Shown: piece after piece, positions 39,632 through 46,519 of the stretch
How positions within the stretch are numbered: position 1 is the stretch's first letter
Layout of the letters: each line of letters starts with the position of its first letter
Assembly (NCBI GenBank): GCA_017416325.1
Contig: JAFQCV010000006.1
Span: 136,844-200,843 of the forward strand
Length of the DNA: 64,000 nt
Reading direction: 5' to 3'
From: Oscillospiraceae bacterium
GTDB lineage: Bacteria; Bacillota; Clostridia; Oscillospirales; Oscillospiraceae
Notes under the pieces: generated by a model
The model's input: the letters and a program-made list of their open reading frames with translations, nothing else
Databases searched by the model: none
What the model was told of the DNA's origin: nothing
Position numbers and translations under genes: made by a program

Positions 39632-40373
39632 TGTATTCCAAACCACACAAGAGATGGGCGCCGCTGCCGCAAAGCACGCTGCCGAAGTTCTGAACAAGCA
39701 TATCGCCGCTGGTGAGAACCCCCGCCTGCTGCTGTCCACCGGCATGTCTCAGTTCGTTTTCTTTGAAAATCTGGCAAAGGAAAAAGTCGATTGGAGCAAG
39801 GTCGAGATGTTCCATCTGGATGAGTATGTTGGTATGTCTCCTGAGCACCCCGCAAGCTTCCAGAAGTATCTGCGTGAGCGCTTTATCAACGTAGTACACC
39901 CCGGTAAATATCATCTGATCGACGGCACTCGCGATCCTCAGGAAACCATTGCCGAGCTGACTGCTCTGCTGGCTGAGCGTCCTGTCGATCTTGGCATGAT
40001 CGGTATCGGCGAAAACGGACATATCGCTTTCAACGATCCCCCTGCAGTATTTGATGACGCCGCCACTTACAAGGTCGTGGATCTTGTGCCCAGCTGCATT
40101 CAGCAGCAGATTCGTGAAGGCTGGTTCACTTCTGAAGACGATGCTTTCAAGCAGGCACTTACCATGACTTGCAGCAAGATTATGGAGTGTAAGACCATCA
40201 TCAGCGTTGTTCCTTATGCAGTAAAGGCACAGGCTGTTCGTGACACCTTGACCATGGAGGAGACCAATATGGTTCCCGCCACTATCATGAAGCGCCACCC
40301 CAACATTACCATGTACTGTGATGCCGAGGCTGCTGCACTGGTTCCTCAGGAAGTGCTGGATAATTTTCGTTGA
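39621..40373 (+). CDS. nagB: Glucosamine-6-phosphate deaminase family protein
   Basis: A 250-residue protein that should convert glucosamine-6-phosphate to fructose-6-phosphate and ammonia, following NagA. Marks: LLLSTGMSQFVFFENL, MFHLDEYVGMSPEHPASF with the catalytic Asp, and GIGENGHIAFNDPP with the catalytic Glu/His. The ATG at 39621 follows GGAGG inside the end of nagA. Codon use here is visibly more biased than in nagA, as expected for a highly expressed gene. Confidence 0.93.
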   Translation: MKVNVFQTTQEMGAAAAKHAAEVLNKHIAAGENPRLLLSTGMSQFVFFENLAKEKVDWSKVEMFHLDEYVGMSPEHPASFQKYLRERFINVVHPGKYHLIDGTRDPQETIAELTALLAERPVDLGMIGIGENGHIAFNDPPAVFDDAATYKVVDLVPSCIQQQIREGWFTSEDDAFKQALTMTCSKIMECKTIISVVPYAVKAQAVRDTLTMEETNMVPATIMKRHPNITMYCDAEAAALVPQEVLDNFR

Positions 40374-40436
40374 TTGTTAATCGACAAAGATAACTATACC
40401 GCAGCATTGGGATGTATTTAAATTAGGAGATTTTTT

Positions 40437-42305
40437 ATGAAATTAATTAGGAACGCCCCAATTGCGATCGTGTTGCCGAATAACGCAACTACGAGAGAGC
40501 AATTTGCCGCCGCTGAACTGGAAAAATATCTGAAGAAAATTCTGAATGTCAATATCGATGCTTCCAACGCTTCTGTTCGTTTCATTATCGGCGGTCCCGG
40601 TAGAAATGAAGCCGCCAAAGAGCTGGTTAGCAGTGAGGAATTTTCACTACTTCTGACTGGCGAAGAAGGTATGCTGATTCGTATTCAGGGCAACACTGTC
40701 CTGATCGCCGGCAGTGAAGGCTTTGAAGATCGTGAGCGTGGTACCGTCTACGGTGTTTATGAGTTCTTGGAGCGTTACCTTGGTTGCTCTCTTGCTATTT
40801 ACTCCGAGCCAACTGCAGATGTAGGCGAATTTGTTCCCACATTGGAAGAACTGATTTTGGATGATACCCAGTATGTAAAAGCCGGGTCTGATCGTCCTTA
40901 TCGCTGTGCTATCGTGCAGTACGGCGATAGCGCCGGCAATCCGGATCACGGTTTAAATATTCCTTTCCTGGATTGGATGGCGAAGAATCGCTATAACCGA
41001 ATGCTGGTTTGGTGCAGTATTTACGAATGTTGGAAAAAGCTCGGCTTGATTCCTGAGATCGAAAAGCGCGGTATTCGCCTGTCGGTCGGTCACCATGATG
41101 CAGTTAATCAGTGGCTGCCGTTCTATGGCAACGAGTATTTTCCCGAGAAATACTCTGAAACGCATCCAGAGTACTACCGTTTGAATTCTGACGGCACTCG
41201 CTTTCAACCAGTCAAGCCCAAAGACCCCTGGGGGCAATGGGTCTTCTGCTCCAGAAACCAGGATTGCATCGAGCAGCTGAGTAAAAACCTGATTCAGTGG
41301 ATATCTGACAACCCTGTCGTGGATATTGTAGCTCTTTGGCCCATGGACGGAAAGTACGAGCAGTGTTGCTGTCCGGACTGTGCACCTTACCACAAAATTG
41401 AGAACTATGCATATTTCCTTAACGAGGTCGCCAAAAGAGTTGCTAAAGTACACCCGCTGATGAAGATGGACATGCTGCTCTACACAAACCTGTGGGAGCA
41501 TCCGGAGAATTTGAAACTTTCAAAGTCTCTTTTCTGCGATATGTCTACATGGGCATATACCGGTCTTCGCACTTGCGGCAAGCCGGATGGCTCTGGCTTG
41601 GTGGATTCCTACTACACAGACACTCTGTTGAAATGGAAGGAAAACGGATCTGAAGTTGCCTTCTATGACTACTATATGAGTGTCTACAGTGCCCGCCAAC
41701 GCTTGATCCCCATCGCCGATGAGATTCAGGCCATCTGGAAATATTTCAAAGAGCAGGGGATCCTGGGTGCTGGTACACAAATTGAGGTTTTCCATTTGTG
41801 GAACCACCTTGTAAACTTCTACTGTTTTGGAAGAAGCGGCTATGATAACACCTTGTCCCTGGAAGACAACCTTTCTAGGCTGGCTCCGCTGTTCGGCGAA
41901 GGCGCACCCTATATCTCTCAAATCATCATGATTATGGAAGATATCATTGACGGTCAGGTCACCCTTGGTAAAGCTCCCAACTTCCTGATGCAGCATCTGG
42001 ATTGCGATATAGTCTACGATCTTTTCGAAAAGGCGCTGGCGTGCACAACTAATGCCAGAACAAGGAATAATATTCGTATGATGCGAATGGCCTTCCGTTA
42101 TTCGGATCTGGAATATCATGATCCTGGTCACGATCAAAAGTTCGCTCCGCTTTTGGAATACGAGGATAAGACCGGTGAATTGGCATATATGGCAACAAAA
42201 TTTGATAGCTTTACGCATAATTATACCGGTTATGGCATTGCATTCCCGCTGTCCAACAAGGATACCAAGGACTTTAAGCCTGATAAATGGTATATCTTTG
42301 ACTAA
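40437..42305 (+). CDS. DUF4838 (GH163-like) glycosidase, cytoplasmic
   Basis: A 622-residue protein. Residues 1 to about 130 look like the alpha-glucuronidase/hexosaminidase N-terminal domain (TREQFAAAELEKYLKKIL, RGTVYGVYEFLERYLGC). The rest resembles DUF4838, the domain of CAZy family GH163, whose characterised members release glycans by endo-beta-N-acetylglucosaminidase action. Segments: SVGHHDAVNQWLPF, YRLNSDGTRFQPVKP, DIVALWPMDGKYEQCCCPDC. There is no signal peptide, so it should act on imported oligosaccharides. Its place after nagA-nagB, 63 bases downstream, fits a role in using GlcNAc-containing host or cell-wall glycans. The exact substrate is not known. Confidence 0.75.
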   Translation: MKLIRNAPIAIVLPNNATTREQFAAAELEKYLKKILNVNIDASNASVRFIIGGPGRNEAAKELVSSEEFSLLLTGEEGMLIRIQGNTVLIAGSEGFEDRERGTVYGVYEFLERYLGCSLAIYSEPTADVGEFVPTLEELILDDTQYVKAGSDRPYRCAIVQYGDSAGNPDHGLNIPFLDWMAKNRYNRMLVWCSIYECWKKLGLIPEIEKRGIRLSVGHHDAVNQWLPFYGNEYFPEKYSETHPEYYRLNSDGTRFQPVKPKDPWGQWVFCSRNQDCIEQLSKNLIQWISDNPVVDIVALWPMDGKYEQCCCPDCAPYHKIENYAYFLNEVAKRVAKVHPLMKMDMLLYTNLWEHPENLKLSKSLFCDMSTWAYTGLRTCGKPDGSGLVDSYYTDTLLKWKENGSEVAFYDYYMSVYSARQRLIPIADEIQAIWKYFKEQGILGAGTQIEVFHLWNHLVNFYCFGRSGYDNTLSLEDNLSRLAPLFGEGAPYISQIIMIMEDIIDGQVTLGKAPNFLMQHLDCDIVYDLFEKALACTTNARTRNNIRMMRMAFRYSDLEYHDPGHDQKFAPLLEYEDKTGELAYMATKFDSFTHNYTGYGIAFPLSNKDTKDFKPDKWYIFD

Positions 42306-42319
42306 TGATCCTAAAAATG

Positions 42320-42346
42320 CCCCTGTGCCACAAAATGGTACAGGGG
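42320..42346. terminator. Terminator between the glycosidase and the YtxH-like gene
   Basis: A ten-bp stem with one G-T pair (42320-42329 with 42337-42346). On the minus strand it is followed by CATTTTTAG, so it mainly serves the minus-strand small gene; the plus-strand T run is weak. Confidence 0.7.
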
Positions 42347-42352
42347 TATCGT

Positions 42353-42529
42353 TTACATATTGGTCTCTCGTGTAATTTTATCTGTTACAGTTTGCACGGC
42401 ATTTTCTACTTTGTCAGCAGCTTTATTCACAAGTTTTCTGGCGGCACTCTGTTTCGGAAGCATCATCGCAGCAACCGCACCGGCAGCAACGCCAATTCCC
42501 ATTGTGATTGCGATTCCTCTCATTTGCAT
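42353..42529 (-). CDS. Small YtxH-like membrane protein (58 aa)
   Basis: A 58-residue protein beginning MQMRGIAITMGIGVAAGAVA, one hydrophobic glycine/alanine-rich helix followed by a Lys/Ala/Val amphipathic stretch (ARKLVNKAADKVENAVQTVT). This is the pattern of YtxH-type small stress proteins of Gram-positive bacteria. GGGAGGG lies nine bases before the ATG at 42529. It converges on the glycosidase gene and shares its terminator. No function can be assigned from sequence. Confidence 0.65.
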   Translation of the reverse strand: MQMRGIAITMGIGVAAGAVAAMMLPKQSAARKLVNKAADKVENAVQTVTDKITRETNM

Positions 42530-42623
42530 TCAGTTTCCCTCCCTTCAAAAGTAGTATGCCCTTTCGCATCATAATTTCTTATTTTATTGGCTCGAAATTT
42601 GATGAAAACAGTTGGAAAAACTG

Positions 42624-42652
42624 TTGAATTTGGATGTTCTGTTATTTATAAT
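42624..42652 (+). promoter_or_regulatory. SigmaA-type promoter of the OMPDC-like gene
   Basis: TTGAAT at 42624-42629 and TATAAT at 42647-42652 with a 17-base spacer. Confidence 0.65.
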
Positions 42653-42683
42653 ATAATTATTAAACAATAGGGGAGGGATGTTT

Positions 42684-43556
42684 ATGTCTATCGATCAACT
42701 GCACAATCGCATCCGAAAGCTCAAGAACCCTTCTATGGTTAATTTTGAAATAACCCCGGATGATTTACCGCCACACTTGTTGGAACAAGAAGGATCTTTT
42801 TCAAGAGCATACGATCGATTTTGTCGGGAATTGTTGGATACATTAAAAGATGTTGTACCTGCGGTACGATTCTCCTCGGGTATGTTACTTATGATGGGCG
42901 AGGATGGGTGCAAATTGCTCTGTAACCTCCTTCGTTTTGCCAAAACTCTTGGATACTATGTCGTACTGGACGCACCGGAAATATTATCACCAATGACCGC
43001 CATATTTGCAGCTAAAGTGCTCGGTTCAGAAAACTATCCCTGTGATGCTGTTGTGATTTCTCCGTATATTGGGAGTGATGCCTTAAAGCCTTTTCTCCCA
43101 CGTTGTAAAGAAGGAAACCAAGCCCTCTTCGCTGTTGTAAGATCTCCCAATAAGTCTGCATCTGAGCTGCAGGATTTGCAATTTGGAACAAGGCAGTCGC
43201 ATATAGCGGCAGCAGATATGGTTTCGCGCCACGGTGAAAATGCTTTTGGAAAGTGTGGCTATTCCCAAATTGGCGCATTGGTCAGCGCTGGAAATCCGGA
43301 CATTCTTCGCAGTCTGCGGGTAAAATACCCACGTACATTTATGCTGGTTGACGGCTTGGACTATCCAAGCGGCAACAGTAAAAACTGCAGTTTTGCCTTT
43401 GATAAATTTGGGCACGGTGCCATTGTTTGTGTGGGCGCATCTATAACTGCTGCTTGGAAAGAGTGCGACAGTACAGGTGAAGATTACCACATTCATGCGA
43501 CACAATCCGCCGAGAAAATTAAGCGGAATTTGACCCGGTATGTAAATGTACTGTAA
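42684..43556 (+). CDS. Orotidine-5'-phosphate decarboxylase-like protein lacking the catalytic motif
   Basis: A 290-residue protein similar over its length to type 2 (long) OMP decarboxylases (PyrF): VRFSSGMLLMMGEDG, YYVVLDAPEIL, VVISPYIGSDALKPFLPRC, ALFAVVRSPNKSASELQDLQ, and a C-terminal phosphate-site region (GHGAIVCVGASITAAWK). In active enzymes the second strand ends DAKxxDI with the catalytic Lys-Asp pair; here it reads DAPEIL, so both the Lys and the second Asp are missing. It is therefore probably not a decarboxylase and may bind a ligand or regulate. ATG at 42684 is preferred (GGAGGG six bases upstream). No pyrimidine gene is adjacent. Confidence 0.7.
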   Translation: MSIDQLHNRIRKLKNPSMVNFEITPDDLPPHLLEQEGSFSRAYDRFCRELLDTLKDVVPAVRFSSGMLLMMGEDGCKLLCNLLRFAKTLGYYVVLDAPEILSPMTAIFAAKVLGSENYPCDAVVISPYIGSDALKPFLPRCKEGNQALFAVVRSPNKSASELQDLQFGTRQSHIAAADMVSRHGENAFGKCGYSQIGALVSAGNPDILRSLRVKYPRTFMLVDGLDYPSGNSKNCSFAFDKFGHGAIVCVGASITAAWKECDSTGEDYHIHATQSAEKIKRNLTRYVNVL

Positions 43557-43576
43557 ACAGTCAGTTTAATCCTATG

Positions 43577-43599
43577 TAAGTCAGGTAAAACCTGACTTA
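43577..43599. terminator. Hairpin between the OMPDC-like and lipoprotein genes
   Basis: A ten-bp perfect stem (43577-43586 with 43590-43599), AAA loop. T tracts on either side are poor, so termination strength is uncertain. Confidence 0.5.
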
Positions 43600-43896
43600 T
43601 CGGCGGGGAAGTACCCGTTCACCGGTTCCTGCATCGCCGTTGGTTGTAGACTCATTGGGGAGAACACCTTCACCCGTTGCGTTGTCACCGGTATCAGCGG
43701 TGCTGTCAGGAACAGTTGTGTGCATGGTAGGCTCCGTGCTGGGACGTGTTACTGGACTTGTCATACTGGGAACAGTCGAAGTTGTCGTGTTATTTACAGT
43801 AGGATCTCCGGGTGTTCCATTTGTCTGTCTGCTGCAGCCGGTCAGGATAGAAAGAACCATGACAATGGACAGCAGCAAAACGATAAGCTTTTTCAT
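43597..43896 (-). CDS. Small Thr/Ser-rich lipoprotein
   Basis: A 99-residue protein with a lipoprotein signal peptide (MKKLIVLLLSIVMVLSILTG, then the lipobox Cys at residue 21) and a low-complexity tail rich in Thr, Ser, Pro and Gly with no fold signal. It would be anchored on the outer face of the membrane. It is convergent with the OMPDC-like gene, separated by a hairpin at 43577-43599 that includes its stop codon. Function unknown. Confidence 0.75.
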   Translation of the reverse strand: MKKLIVLLLSIVMVLSILTGCSRQTNGTPGDPTVNNTTTSTVPSMTSPVTRPSTEPTMHTTVPDSTADTGDNATGEGVLPNESTTNGDAGTGERVLPRR

Positions 43897-44011
43897 TTCA
43901 TTTCCTCCTGTGTTGGTTTACGCTGCTAGTATTTCCTTTTAGACTGAAATTAGACTGGAAATAGAATCCAAATGTATTTTACAAATTAATAACAATTTTT
44001 TTGAATTTCCA

Positions 44012-44040
44012 TTGCTATTTGAAAGGAAGTATATTATAAT
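44012..44040 (+). promoter_or_regulatory. SigmaA-type promoter of the ferredoxin gene
   Basis: TTGCTA at 44012-44017 and TATAAT at 44035-44040 with a 17-base spacer. Confidence 0.65.
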
Positions 44041-44076
44041 ACTAAAAAATACATATAAAAAGGAGTGTCCTCTGGG

Positions 44077-44463
44077 ATGAAGAAACTCACTGTTAAGAAA
44101 AATGCTGAATGTATGGCATGCCTGGAGTGCGTACGCGCATGCTCGGTCGCTTTTTATAAGGAATTTGATCCCGATCTTAGCTGTATCCAGATTGTAGCAA
44201 AGGGTGACGGAGCTAAGCCTATGACCTGTATTCAGTGCGGCAAGTGTATGAAGGTCTGTGAGCATGAAGCTATTACGCAGAATCCTAAGACCGGAGTTTA
44301 TATGATTAACAAGAAAAACTGTGTAGGCTGCGGCAAATGTGTGGAAATTTGTCCCATGAAGGTTATGGTACTTAAGCCCGAGAGCCCTGCTTCTAAGTGC
44401 ATAGCCTGTGGTATTTGCGCTAAGGTGTGCCCTATGGAGATTCTGGAGATCGTTGAGAAGTAA
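44077..44463 (+). CDS. Polyferredoxin-like protein with four 4Fe-4S motifs
   Basis: A 128-residue electron carrier with four Cys clusters: CMACLECVRAC, CIQCGKCMKVC, CVGCGKCVEIC and CIACGICAKVC, each followed later by a partner Cys, as in CooF/HycB-type electron-transfer subunits. It stands alone with its own promoter and terminator, so the partner enzyme is not encoded next to it. The ATG at 44077 is about 12 bases from GGAG; a GTG at 44065 abuts that site and is less likely. Confidence 0.88.
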   Translation: MKKLTVKKNAECMACLECVRACSVAFYKEFDPDLSCIQIVAKGDGAKPMTCIQCGKCMKVCEHEAITQNPKTGVYMINKKNCVGCGKCVEICPMKVMVLKPESPASKCIACGICAKVCPMEILEIVEK

Positions 44464-44469
44464 TTCAGC

Positions 44470-44505
44470 GCGGAGATGCAAACAATGCATCTCCGCCTGT
44501 TTTTT
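44470..44505 (+). terminator. Rho-independent terminator of the polyferredoxin gene
   Basis: An 11-bp perfect stem (44470-44480 with 44486-44496) with a five-base loop, then CTG and six T. Confidence 0.92.
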
Positions 44506-44517
44506 GGACGTATATTT

Positions 44518-44546
44518 CCCCCACGGTTTTGCTTAAGCCGTGGGGG
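44518..44546. repeat. GC-rich palindromic hairpin resembling IS605/TnpB-type end hairpins
   Basis: A nine-bp perfect stem (44518-44526 with 44538-44546) with two further A-T pairs, loop containing GCTTAAG. The CCCCCACGG ... CCGTGGGGG pattern resembles palindromes at ends of IS605-group elements in Firmicutes. No transposase is nearby, so it could be a solo REP-like copy or simply a hairpin in the murB leader. The identification is weak. Confidence 0.35.
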
Positions 44547-44607
44547 AATATAGGGTTATAGAATATCGTTAAAAACCTGATAGAAAAAATTTTCAATACA
44601 GTTAAGA

Positions 44608-44636
44608 TTGCATATTCGAATTTCATATGATATAGT
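44608..44636 (+). promoter_or_regulatory. SigmaA-type promoter of murB
   Basis: TTGCAT at 44608-44613 and TATAGT at 44631-44636 with a 17-base spacer. Confidence 0.65.
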
Positions 44637-44666
44637 ATAAAAGATATCATACACCCGGAGGCGTTT

Positions 44667-45578
44667 ATGATTGAATTGACCGATTTACAACAGCGTTTTA
44701 GAGAGTATGTTCCCGATGTTGATTTGCGTTTTGGCCAACCTTTGCGTAACCACACATCCTTTCGCATTGGCGGAAATGCCGAGATTATGGCTTTTCCAAA
44801 AAACGCAGATGATTTGCGTGAATTATTGATAACGTCCGCAATATTGGACTGTAAACCTGTTATTTTAGGTGCAGGAACAAACGTACTTGCACCAGATGAG
44901 GGGATTACAGGGATTGTAATCTGCCTAAAAGATGCTTTTGATGGAATTGAGATGGTGGATGATTGCTGTATTCGCTGCATGGCAGGCGTCACAATGACAC
45001 GAGCCGCTGTGTTTGCGGCGAATCACGGTCTTACCGGTATGGAGTTTGCCCATGGCATCCCCGGTACAGTAGGGGGCGGTGTGTATATGAATGCCGGCGC
45101 TTACGGCGGGGAGATCAGTCAGATCTGTGAAAGTGTTCAAGTGATGGATCTTCAGGGAAATGTCCGCACACTGGATAAAGATGAATTGGATTTTTCCTAC
45201 CGCCACAGCATTTTAACTAAGACTAATGACATCATTATTAGCGCTGTTTTCCGGTTACAGCCGGGAAATGTCTATGATATCCGCAGCAAAATGAAAGATC
45301 TCATGTCCAGACGCACTGCTTCACAGCCGTTGGATATGCCTTCTGCCGGCTCTGCCTTTAAGCGGCCGGAAGGGTACTATGCTGCAGCCTTAATTGAACA
45401 AGCCGGATTGAAAGGGTTGCGGGTCGGTGGTGCGGAGGTTTCCTGTAAGCATGCGGGGTTTATCGTCAATACCGGCGGCGCTTCCGCAAATGATGTCAAG
45501 ACGCTTATCCAGCAAGTCATTGACCGGGTATACACAGATTTTGGCGTTACTTTAGAGCCGGAAATCAGGCTTTGGTGA
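44667..45578 (+). CDS. murB: UDP-N-acetylmuramate dehydrogenase (UDP-N-acetylenolpyruvoylglucosamine reductase)
   Basis: A 303-residue FAD enzyme of peptidoglycan precursor synthesis. Visible: LRNHTSFRIGGNAEIMAFP, VILGAGTNVLAPDEGI, HGIPGTVGGGVYMNAGAYGG, SYRHSIL with the catalytic region, PSAGSAFKRPEGYYAAALIE and the closing EPEIRLW. whiA begins 26 bases downstream in the same unit. Confidence 0.96.
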   Translation: MIELTDLQQRFREYVPDVDLRFGQPLRNHTSFRIGGNAEIMAFPKNADDLRELLITSAILDCKPVILGAGTNVLAPDEGITGIVICLKDAFDGIEMVDDCCIRCMAGVTMTRAAVFAANHGLTGMEFAHGIPGTVGGGVYMNAGAYGGEISQICESVQVMDLQGNVRTLDKDELDFSYRHSILTKTNDIIISAVFRLQPGNVYDIRSKMKDLMSRRTASQPLDMPSAGSAFKRPEGYYAAALIEQAGLKGLRVGGAEVSCKHAGFIVNTGGASANDVKTLIQQVIDRVYTDFGVTLEPEIRLW

Positions 45579-45604
45579 ATTTTCATGGAAGGGAGGAAGC
45601 TTCG

Positions 45605-46519
45605 ATGTCCACGTCCTTTGCTGCAAACTGCAAGTCAGAAATATGCCGGATTTTTCCGTCTAAAAAATGCTGCGCTATTGCTCAGTGTTTTGGAATTCTG
45701 CTGTTTTGCAACAATTTTAGCGTAAGCGGAATTCGCATCGTTACAGAAAGCCGTGATTTCGCCACCTTTCTCCCGAAGCTGTTTAAAAAAGCTTTTTCCG
45801 TCTCCTTTGATCAAATGCCTGATGAAGATGCTCAAGGCAAATTGATCTTTCAAATTTTAGACCCAATAAAGATAAATATCATTATGAACAGCTACGGCTT
45901 CAACCCGGATGACACCCTGGCGCTTCATATTAATTTACCGGTAATTGAGGACGATTGCTGCCGAACTGCTTTTCTGCGGGGCGCTATGCTGGCAGGTGGC
46001 TCTGTTTCTGATCCTGCAAAAAGCTATCACTTGGAAATCAGTACATCACATGCCTTTGTTGCCAGAGAAGCACGGGTGCTTATGTGGGAAGATCTTGGCT
46101 TCTATCCCAAGACCGCCACCCGTGGTGGTGGACACATACTTTACCTGAAACAAAGCGACCAGATTTCCGATTTGCTTACCTATTTAGGTGCGCCCATTGC
46201 CGCGATGGGCATTATGGAAGCAAAACTGGAAAAAGAACTGAACAACAAAGTCAACCGGCGCTGCAACTGCGATGATGCAAACACGTCCAAGGTCGTTGAA
46301 GCAGCACAGGAACAGCTGAGCGCTATTCGCACACTGAAAGAGCAGGGGATACTGGAGCGCTTGCCGCAAAAATTGCTTCAGGCCGCAGTTGCCAGAGAGC
46401 AGCATCCTGAAGCGTCCTTATCCGAACTTGCGACTATGATGGAACCGCCCATCTCAAAACCCGCCATGAATCACAGACTGAAAAAACTGGTAGAAACAGC
46501 AAAGGAGGCTATATTATGA
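45605..46519 (+). CDS. whiA: Sporulation/division regulator WhiA
   Basis: A 304-residue DNA-binding protein with an N-terminal LAGLIDADG-like fold (RTAFLRGAMLAGGSVSDPAKSYHLE, typical of WhiA) and a C-terminal helix-turn-helix (EASLSELATMMEPPISKPAMNHRLKKL, too long to be chance). The ATG at 45605 follows GGGAGGAAG. rapZ and yvcK, its usual neighbours in Firmicutes, are missing; it is flanked by murB and dnaE. It overlaps dnaE by four bases. Confidence 0.93.
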   Translation: MSTSFAANCKSEICRIFPSKKCCAIAQCFGILLFCNNFSVSGIRIVTESRDFATFLPKLFKKAFSVSFDQMPDEDAQGKLIFQILDPIKINIIMNSYGFNPDDTLALHINLPVIEDDCCRTAFLRGAMLAGGSVSDPAKSYHLEISTSHAFVAREARVLMWEDLGFYPKTATRGGGHILYLKQSDQISDLLTYLGAPIAAMGIMEAKLEKELNNKVNRRCNCDDANTSKVVEAAQEQLSAIRTLKEQGILERLPQKLLQAAVAREQHPEASLSELATMMEPPISKPAMNHRLKKLVETAKEAIL

